From an uncultured Actinomycetes bacterium (GTDB taxonomy: Bacteria > Actinomycetota > Actinomycetes > S36-B12): DNA of 12,131 bases. A model generated the notes under the pieces. The model was not told the DNA's origin and made no database searches. It saw only the letters and a program-made list of their open reading frames with translations. The position numbers and the translations under genes were made by a program. Location: the NCBI GenBank assembly GCA_903918595.1, contig CAIXFB010000029.1:1-12131 (forward strand). Reading direction: 5' to 3'. This document shows, piece after piece, positions 7,146-12,131 of this stretch; the stretch's first letter is position 1, and the number at the start of each line of letters is the position of its first letter.

Positions 7146-8732
7146 TCATGTGACATCCACGTCGACGTCCAAGACAATCGGTGGTCCTGGCACCCCCGAC
7201 CGAGCAACTGCCGCATCCAACGCCGCTTCAAATTGCTCGAGTGACGTGATGCGTTCAGCCGGGCATCCAAAACTGTGCGCGAGGCCGGTGATGCTGATGT
7301 CGGTGAACGCCGGCCATGCGGGTTTCGACTTTCGCATGCTCGCAAGCCGATCCATCACGGCATACCGACCGTTGTTCATGATGATGAACACAACGTTCGC
7401 AGAATATGTCTGGGCCGACCACAGTGCTTGAATGTTGTACAGGGAAGCCCCGTCACCCACAACTGCAATGACGGTGCGATCTGGCCGAGCAAGGGCCATT
7501 CCGGTGGCGGCAGGGAGTGCAAAACCCAATCCACCCATAGCGGGAGTGAAGAACCCTATGGAATCCCGGACGGGCACCATGTTGATGAGGTCGGAGCGCG
7601 TAGACGGAGATTCCTCGATCAGCGTGAGGTTTGGTATGTCGCGGCTTGCGATGGCTGCAAAAACTTGACTCGGATGTAATGAATCGGCGCGTGAACTCAC
7701 GGACACCACCGGTTGCTTTCTTTCGACAGTGGTGCTGCCCTTGTTCGGCTTCAAAGCGCTCAGCAGAGAGCCGAGGGCAGCCGTGATGGGGGCAAAGTAG
7801 GCGAAATCTGCCTGACTCCGAGCCACCTCATCCACCGAGTCATTCACCACGATTACACAGGTGCCCGGATTGACGAATGCTCCCTCAGCAAAGAGGTACT
7901 GCCGAAACGCAATGCCACCAATAACAATCACCACATCGTGCGACGAAAGTGTTTCGCGAAGAACGCTGCGATGGGCCGGCAGGTGCCCGGCAAACCTGGG
8001 GTTGCGTTGATCGAATCCGGCCCGAGAAGCATGGGATTCCTGCCAGACCGGGCATTGAAGATCGTCGGCCAATTCCTCGATGAGGTTGCGCTCTTCTTCG
8101 GTCACTACGCGAGAGCCCACAACGATCACAGGTGATGAAGCGCCATCGATGGCATCGACTATCTGGGCTGGCGCATCGTGTGCCTGAAGAGTCGGCTGCA
8201 GAAAAACGTTCGGTGTGACAAGGTCAGCATCCTCGGCAATCTCCTCGTCCCAGTCGTCCATCGGCGCGATGACCAACACCGGACCGCGGCCCATCTGCGC
8301 ATCGATAAAAGCTCGCGCGATCAGGCTCGGCAAGTCTTTCGCCCGTGCTGGCTCATGAACCTCGAGTGGGTAGTCACCGCCTAGGCCGGAAAGGTAACCG
8401 GTCAAGAAGGGTTCGGAAATAATGTGTCGGCGGTCTTGTTGGCCGACGATGATCACTAGGGGTGCCCCGTTTGCTCGCGCGGTGGCTATCGCCCCGATCG
8501 CATTGCCCAAGCCAGCCGTCGTGTGCAGCAGTGCAACCGCGGGCTTGCCTGAAATGAGTGCGTCTCCGGTCGCCATGCCCACGACCGAGCCTTCATGAAG
8601 ACCTAGGACAAAGTCGATCTCTTCCGGCATATCAGCGAGGAAGGAGACTTCCGTGGAGCCCGGGTTCGAGTAAATGCGCTGCACGCCCCGCGAGAGCAGG
8701 ACTTGGTATGCGGCCTCTCGTACAGATTGCAT
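7146..8732 (-). CDS. Thiamine-diphosphate 2-oxoacid decarboxylase, benzoylformate decarboxylase-like
   Basis: A 528-residue ThDP enzyme with the same length and layout as Pseudomonas benzoylformate decarboxylase (BFDC): an N-terminal pyrimidine-binding domain, a middle domain and a C-terminal diphosphate-binding domain. Seen: SNPGSTE (22-28), HEG (46-48), HTTAGLGN (70-77), GGLGFALPAATG (400-411), and the ThDP/Mg motif GDG (426-428) ending in NN (453-454). Ser26, Glu47 and His70 fall on the same numbers as the BFDC catalytic residues. The second catalytic His, His281 of BFDC, lines up with Tyr279 here (FRQYLF instead of FRYHQY). A 2-oxoacid decarboxylase or a related carboligase is likely, but the substrate may not be benzoylformate. 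Its ATG follows AGGGAGG by 6 bases. It is the first gene of the minus-strand run, directly after the divergent promoter region. No aldehyde dehydrogenase is nearby to take an aldehyde product. Confidence 0.9.
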   Translation of the reverse strand: MQSVREAAYQVLLSRGVQRIYSNPGSTEVSFLADMPEEIDFVLGLHEGSVVGMATGDALISGKPAVALLHTTAGLGNAIGAIATARANGAPLVIIVGQQDRRHIISEPFLTGYLSGLGGDYPLEVHEPARAKDLPSLIARAFIDAQMGRGPVLVIAPMDDWDEEIAEDADLVTPNVFLQPTLQAHDAPAQIVDAIDGASSPVIVVGSRVVTEEERNLIEELADDLQCPVWQESHASRAGFDQRNPRFAGHLPAHRSVLRETLSSHDVVIVIGGIAFRQYLFAEGAFVNPGTCVIVVNDSVDEVARSQADFAYFAPITAALGSLLSALKPNKGSTTVERKQPVVSVSSRADSLHPSQVFAAIASRDIPNLTLIEESPSTRSDLINMVPVRDSIGFFTPAMGGLGFALPAATGMALARPDRTVIAVVGDGASLYNIQALWSAQTYSANVVFIIMNNGRYAVMDRLASMRKSKPAWPAFTDISITGLAHSFGCPAERITSLEQFEAALDAAVARSGVPGPPIVLDVDVDVT

Positions 8733-8882
8733 GCCGTCCTCCCTCGTTGTCAGGATGAATAGTGGCCTTAGTGGACGGGAGTGCGGTGCAATAGTCCCAT
8801 TGAGCGGAAAGTGAACTCCCCAGTGATTCTTGCTCCCCTATCGTGATCAGCACAGGGAAATCTGATCGGCGGGGAGGCTGCT
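8733..8882. promoter_or_regulatory. Divergent promoter region between the two operons
   Basis: This 150-bp stretch is the only sizeable non-coding interval and lies between two divergent start codons, so promoters for both operons should be here. Ribosome binding sites are clear at both ends: AGGGAGG before the ThDP-enzyme ATG, and GGGGAGG at 8871-8877, five bases before the hydrolase ATG. I found only weak -35/-10 candidates (for example TTGAGC with a 17-base spacer on the plus strand) and do not call them. Control of both operons by one regulator acting here is an inference from the arrangement; no regulator gene is in the window. Confidence 0.7.
8845..8867. repeat. Inverted repeat GATCAG - 11 bp - CTGATC, possible operator
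   Basis: GATCAG at 8845-8850 is mirrored by CTGATC at 8862-8867, with arm centres 17 bases apart, just upstream of the ribosome binding site of the hydrolase gene. The left arm is also part of a TGATCA palindrome. Size and placement would suit a dimeric repressor such as a GntR, IclR or MarR type. Six-base arms can occur by chance, so this is tentative. Confidence 0.35.
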
Positions 8883-9773
8883 ATGAAGATCGTCACTTTT
8901 GATGGTGGCCGGATCGGAGTAGTTTCACAAGACAGGGTCATCGATATCTCTGACCTGGTCGATTTCTCCGCCGAAGAGTGGCCCCCGGTTGGAGTAAATC
9001 GCCTGATCAAGGACTTCGAACGTTTTCGCCCCCAGATCGAGGATCGGTGCCAAACGGCAGAAGGACAGCTGCTGGCGGACGTAACGTTAGGGACACCGAT
9101 CCCGTGGCCCAGCAAGATCGTTGCTTACCCGGTGAATTACCACGACCACGGCCACGAGATGGGCGCTTCTTATCGGGCAAACCATCAAGGCTTCTTTCTC
9201 AAACCACCTTCATCCCTGTGCGGACCTTCCGATGTCATTGAATTGCCCGATGTTCCCGGAAGAGAAGTGCACCACGAGTCTGAACTAGGCATCATCATCG
9301 GCCGCACCTGCCGCGATGTCGCCCGAGAAGACTGGCAGAACTATGTTTTTGGGTATACCTGCCTACTCGACATGGTTGTGCGTGGCAAGGAAGAACGAGT
9401 CTTTCGCAAAGCCTATGACTCGTTTTGCCCGATCGGACCGTGGGTTGTGACCGCTGACGAGGTGGTTGATCCTGCCAATTTGAATATGCGGCTCTGGGTC
9501 AATGAGGAACTGCGCCAAGAGGCAAATACGCGAGACTTGGTCCTTGACATTCCTGGCATGGTGGAAATGGCCTCAGCTGTGATGACTCTCTACCCGGGAG
9601 ACATCATTGCAACTGGCACTCCTGCCGGAGTCGGTCCTGTCCACGACGGTGACACCGTCCGAATCAGTATTGATCATGTCGGCGAGATGAGCCTTCCGGT
9701 GATTCAAGGAACGCGCGGCAGCACATCTGTCTTCGTCGAGCCCTACCAATTGCATATTGCCAAAGAGAAATAG
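8883..9773 (+). CDS. Fumarylacetoacetate hydrolase family protein, probable fumaryl/maleylpyruvate hydrolase
   Basis: A 296-residue FAH-fold enzyme that would hydrolyse a carbon-carbon bond in an acylpyruvate. Seen: the family entry motif PSKIVAYPVNYHDH (76-89, normally K-I-x-x-V-G-L-N-Y); HHESELGIIIGR (130-141), where Glu132 and Glu134 match two of the divalent-metal ligands; Asp163 in LLDMVVRGKE as the third; FCPIGPWVVT (181-190); and GDIIATGTPAGVG near the C-terminus. Length fits bacterial ureidoglycolate-lyase/FAH relatives. GGGGAGG lies 5 bases before the ATG. It is the first gene of the plus-strand operon. With a gentisate dioxygenase immediately downstream, the natural role is cleavage of fumarylpyruvate or maleylpyruvate to pyruvate plus fumarate or maleate. 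A 2-hydroxyhepta-diene-dioate-type hydrolase or another acylpyruvase is the alternative. Confidence 0.9.
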   Translation: MKIVTFDGGRIGVVSQDRVIDISDLVDFSAEEWPPVGVNRLIKDFERFRPQIEDRCQTAEGQLLADVTLGTPIPWPSKIVAYPVNYHDHGHEMGASYRANHQGFFLKPPSSLCGPSDVIELPDVPGREVHHESELGIIIGRTCRDVAREDWQNYVFGYTCLLDMVVRGKEERVFRKAYDSFCPIGPWVVTADEVVDPANLNMRLWVNEELRQEANTRDLVLDIPGMVEMASAVMTLYPGDIIATGTPAGVGPVHDGDTVRISIDHVGEMSLPVIQGTRGSTSVFVEPYQLHIAKEK

Positions 9774-9780
9774 GAACAGC

Positions 9781-10743
9781 ATGACAATCAACGAGGCCCC
9801 AGCAACCTCCCTTGAGGATCTGTACGAACTTTTTGAAAGCCTGAACGTTGAGGCTGGATGGCACCGCAAGGCGCCAGCACTTTGGGCTGAACCGACGAAG
9901 AATTTCGTTCCTTATCGGTGGAACTACACCCAGGTTCGCGAAGCGCTCGACGCAGCAGGCCCATTGATTGATCACTCGATGGCGGATCGTCGCAATGTGA
10001 CTCTCACTAATCCAATTCCGGGAAACACCTACGCCACGGTGCGCACACTCGTTGGCGCTTACCAAATGATCCGGCCCGGTGAGATTGCCTTGGCCCATCG
10101 CCACACCCCGGCAGCCCTTCGCATCATTTTGGAAGGTGAGGGGACATACACCGTCGTTCAAGGTCAAAGAGTTGAAATGCGAACGGGCGATGTGCTCTTA
10201 ACGCCTTCCTGGCTTTGGCATTCACACGCTCACTCAGGGAACTCAGGTGAGGAGGATTGCTATTGGGTAGACATTCTCGACGTTCCCCTCGTACACCTTC
10301 TCGAGCCCATGTTCTTCGAACGTTACCCAGATGGTCTGGAAAAGGACGTTGCCAACATTGATGAATCCCCCATCGCTTTTCGTTGGACGGACGGTCTTCA
10401 GCAATTGGCTCAGGCACCAATAGCTGAAGATGGCATGGCTGAGAAGAGCGTCGAGCTCGGCGACCCCGCGATGCCGAGCATCGCTCTCTACCGCCAGTCG
10501 ATGCCTTCAGGTTTCATATCCCGTCAATGCCAAACCACTGCTAACTCCATTTTTACTGTGGTGCAGGGCGAGGGTGAAACTGAGATCGACGGTGAAGTAT
10601 TCACATGGAAGCTCGGCGACGTCATTGCTATTCCTATGTGGCGGACCTACCAACACCGAGTGACCCAAGATGCGCACCTGGTGCGCGCAACCGACGAACC
10701 TGTCATGCGCGCACTCGGCCTACTTCGCACGAAGTTGGTCTGA
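9781..10743 (+). CDS. Gentisate 1,2-dioxygenase-type bicupin
   Basis: A 320-residue double-cupin ring-cleavage dioxygenase, expected to open gentisate (2,5-dihydroxybenzoate) to maleylpyruvate using non-haem Fe(II) and O2. Seen: first cupin with AHRHTPAALR (105-114), giving iron ligands His106 and His108; ILEGEGTYTVVQG; GDVLLTPSWLWHSH (136-149), with His147 as third ligand; then a second cupin with TVVQGEGETEIDGE and GDVIAIPMWRTYQH. The second cupin has RQCQ where an HxH pair would be, so only the first domain should bind iron. Sequence alone does not exclude 1-hydroxy-2-naphthoate or salicylate cleavage. The ATG at 9781 is 7 bases past the hydrolase stop, with AGGAA just before it; a TTG eight codons earlier lies inside the hydrolase gene and is not needed. 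Middle gene of the operon. Confidence 0.9.
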   Translation: MTINEAPATSLEDLYELFESLNVEAGWHRKAPALWAEPTKNFVPYRWNYTQVREALDAAGPLIDHSMADRRNVTLTNPIPGNTYATVRTLVGAYQMIRPGEIALAHRHTPAALRIILEGEGTYTVVQGQRVEMRTGDVLLTPSWLWHSHAHSGNSGEEDCYWVDILDVPLVHLLEPMFFERYPDGLEKDVANIDESPIAFRWTDGLQQLAQAPIAEDGMAEKSVELGDPAMPSIALYRQSMPSGFISRQCQTTANSIFTVVQGEGETEIDGEVFTWKLGDVIAIPMWRTYQHRVTQDAHLVRATDEPVMRALGLLRTKLV

Positions 10744-10746
10744 ACA

Positions 10747-11931
10747 ATGCATGTATTGATTGCTGGTGGCGGCATTGGTGGAATGTCTGCAGCGTTGTCT
10801 CTGCTGCGCGCAGGCTTTCAGGTAACGGTGTGCGAGCAAGCGCCCGAGTTGACCGAAGTTGGTGCCGGAATCCAGTTGAGCCCCAATGGTTGCCGGGCAC
10901 TTGAATACCTCGGAGTTTTTGAACAGTTGAGAGAACTCTCATGCGATCCCATCCGCAAGGAATTCCGGGTGTGGAACACCGGTCAAGCATGGCCGATGTT
11001 TGATCTTGGTAAGCATGTGATCAAGGAGTACGGCTATCCCTATTTAACGGTGTACCGACCAGACCTCCTGACAGTTCTTGCTGGAGCAGTCGAGTCCGAA
11101 GATCCAACAGCTATTCACCTGGGGAAGAGAATTGCTGGCTGCTCTCAGGATGAAACCAGTGCCACGATTCATTTTGAAGACGGATCCACAATCACCGGAG
11201 ACGTTCTCATTGGAGCGGATGGGTGGCGTTCAGTTGTTCGCAACGAACTCTGGGGAGATCTGACTCCAACATTTTCTGGGATGGTCGCATGGCGATCAAT
11301 TATTCCGATGTCGACGTTACCCCCGCACCTACAAGAATCCGTGGGAACAACATGGATTGGCCCCGGCGCGCACGTCGTCACGTATCCACTGCACGGCGGC
11401 GAGATCATGAACTTTGTCGCGACCATCGAGGGCAAAACGTGGGATGTGCAATCGTCAACAGCGCCCGGTGAAAAGAGCGAATGTCTTGAAGACTTTGCCG
11501 GTTGGCACGAGGACATCGTCACCATGATTAATGCAGCTCCTGCATTGCTGAAGTGGGCGTTGGTGTCCAGAGAGCCAATTCCTGAATGGACTCAGGGGCG
11601 CATCACACTCCTCGGTGATGCCTGCCACACCACATTGCCATTCCTCGCTCAAGGCGCAGTGCATTCAATTGAGGATGCAGTTGTACTCACTCGGTGCCTG
11701 CAGGGTGAACCCGATGTTCCGACGGCACTGCGGCAATATGAGGCCGCTCGGATCGAACGCACCAGCAAGATGGTGCGCGGGGCTACTGCCAACACCGGAA
11801 GATTCCACAGCGAGGAGTTACGGACCGATGAAGGTGCGCGCACGTATCTCGAGAAGGAGATGAGCGCTAATCCGATCGCTGAAAGGTACGACTGGCTGTA
11901 CCGATACGACGCAGTCACTGCACCGATCTAA
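10747..11931 (+). CDS. Class A FAD aromatic hydroxylase, probable 3-hydroxybenzoate 6-hydroxylase
   Basis: A 394-residue single-component flavoprotein monooxygenase of normal length for the 3-hydroxybenzoate 6-hydroxylase / salicylate 1-hydroxylase group. It uses NAD(P)H and O2 to hydroxylate a phenolic acid. Seen: the Rossmann motif GGGIGG (7-12) with Glu30 ending strand 2; AGIQLSPNG (40-48); the DG motif GADGWRS (156-162) contacting FAD and NAD(P)H; and the GD motif GDACHTTLPFLAQGA (290-304), followed by SIEDA. The usual GDAAHP is GDACHT here. It starts 3 bases after the dioxygenase stop, so the two are likely coupled. The neighbouring gentisate dioxygenase argues for making gentisate from 3-hydroxybenzoate rather than catechol from salicylate. 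That assignment rests on context; the family call rests on motifs. Confidence 0.9.
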   Translation: MHVLIAGGGIGGMSAALSLLRAGFQVTVCEQAPELTEVGAGIQLSPNGCRALEYLGVFEQLRELSCDPIRKEFRVWNTGQAWPMFDLGKHVIKEYGYPYLTVYRPDLLTVLAGAVESEDPTAIHLGKRIAGCSQDETSATIHFEDGSTITGDVLIGADGWRSVVRNELWGDLTPTFSGMVAWRSIIPMSTLPPHLQESVGTTWIGPGAHVVTYPLHGGEIMNFVATIEGKTWDVQSSTAPGEKSECLEDFAGWHEDIVTMINAAPALLKWALVSREPIPEWTQGRITLLGDACHTTLPFLAQGAVHSIEDAVVLTRCLQGEPDVPTALRQYEAARIERTSKMVRGATANTGRFHSEELRTDEGARTYLEKEMSANPIAERYDWLYRYDAVTAPI

Positions 11932-11945
11932 CTTCTGGCTGCTAG

Positions 11946-12131
11946 TTAAACCGCGCCTGTCTTCCGCATGGTGTTGATTTCGGCATCAGTGAAGCCCAGA
12001 TCGAGAAGAATTTTCTCGGTGTCTTGGCCGTGGCTACGGCCGGTGTGCCGGATTCGTCCAGGAGTCGCAGACATTCGAAAGAGGATATTCGGCATTTTCA
12101 CCGGACCGAGGTCCTCGTCCATCACTGATGC
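11946..12131 (-). CDS. C-terminal end of a second CaiB/BaiF CoA-transferase (5' part outside window)
   Basis: Sixty-one codons ending in TAA read as the tail of a family III CoA-transferase. Seen: DEDLGPVKMPN, then a PGRIRHTGRSHGQDT segment with the proline-glycine and H-T-G pattern that precedes the end of these proteins, then a short helix ILLDLGFTDAEINTMR and a final TGAV. The catalytic Asp lies outside the window, so activity cannot be judged. It differs clearly in this region from the CoA-transferase at 2182-3414, so it is a separate gene and not a recent duplicate. It faces the flavoprotein gene tail to tail with 14 bp between stops, and I see no hairpin terminator there. Confidence 0.85.
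   Translation of the reverse strand, partial: ASVMDEDLGPVKMPNILFRMSATPGRIRHTGRSHGQDTEKILLDLGFTDAEINTMRKTGAV

Noticed and set aside
9757..9780. TTG start for the gentisate dioxygenase eight codons upstream
   Set aside because: It would lie inside the hydrolase gene, adds lysine/arginine-rich residues with no family match, and the ATG at 9781 has its own AGGAA.
9664..10167. 167-codon minus-strand open frame antisense to the hydrolase and dioxygenase genes
   Set aside because: It lies across two well-supported plus-strand genes, has no recognisable motif, and fits a chance antisense frame in GC-rich coding DNA.
11932..11945. Bidirectional terminator between the convergent stops
   Set aside because: No hairpin with a T-run is visible in or next to these 14 bases.

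Overview
The window is a bacterial catabolic locus, almost fully coding, with no mobile element, RNA gene, CRISPR array or defence gene that I can see. Base composition is in the mid-50s %GC by eye. Genes are tightly packed, with stop/start overlaps and GTG or TTG starts. Gene content and the cytoplasmic type I sulfatase fit an actinobacterium or another aerobic marine or soil heterotroph. No gene fixes the taxon, so this is a weak guess.

Left and centre (1-8732, all minus strand, transcribed right to left): a seven-gene run. In transcription order it is a benzoylformate-decarboxylase-like ThDP enzyme, an acyl-CoA dehydrogenase, an MmgE/PrpD protein, an HMG-CoA-lyase-like DRE-TIM lyase, a family III (CaiB/BaiF) CoA-transferase, an enoyl-CoA hydratase, and a formylglycine sulfatase that runs off the left edge. 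From MmgE/PrpD onward each gene overlaps the next or lies within a few bases of it, so translational coupling is likely. The CoA part has the logic of a branched dicarboxylate route: make or isomerise an acid, load CoA by transfer, dehydrogenate or hydrate, then split by a retro-Claisen or aldol-type lyase. It resembles itaconate/citramalyl-CoA catabolism, but several active-site positions differ from the textbook enzymes.

Right (8883-11931, plus strand): a three-gene operon diverging from the first. It encodes a fumarylacetoacetate-hydrolase-family enzyme, a gentisate 1,2-dioxygenase-type bicupin and a class A flavoprotein aromatic hydroxylase. Together they make a gentisate module: hydroxybenzoate to gentisate, to maleylpyruvate, to pyruvate plus a C4 diacid. 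No maleylpyruvate isomerase and no regulator is visible. The 150-bp gap at 8733-8882 must carry the promoters of both operons and contains a GATCAG/CTGATC inverted repeat. At the far right the tail of a second CaiB/BaiF CoA-transferase converges on the flavoprotein gene with 14 bp between stops.

The most notable points are a sulfatase coupled to a CoA-thioester operon, a gentisate module sharing a divergent promoter region with that operon, and non-canonical catalytic residues in four of the enzymes.
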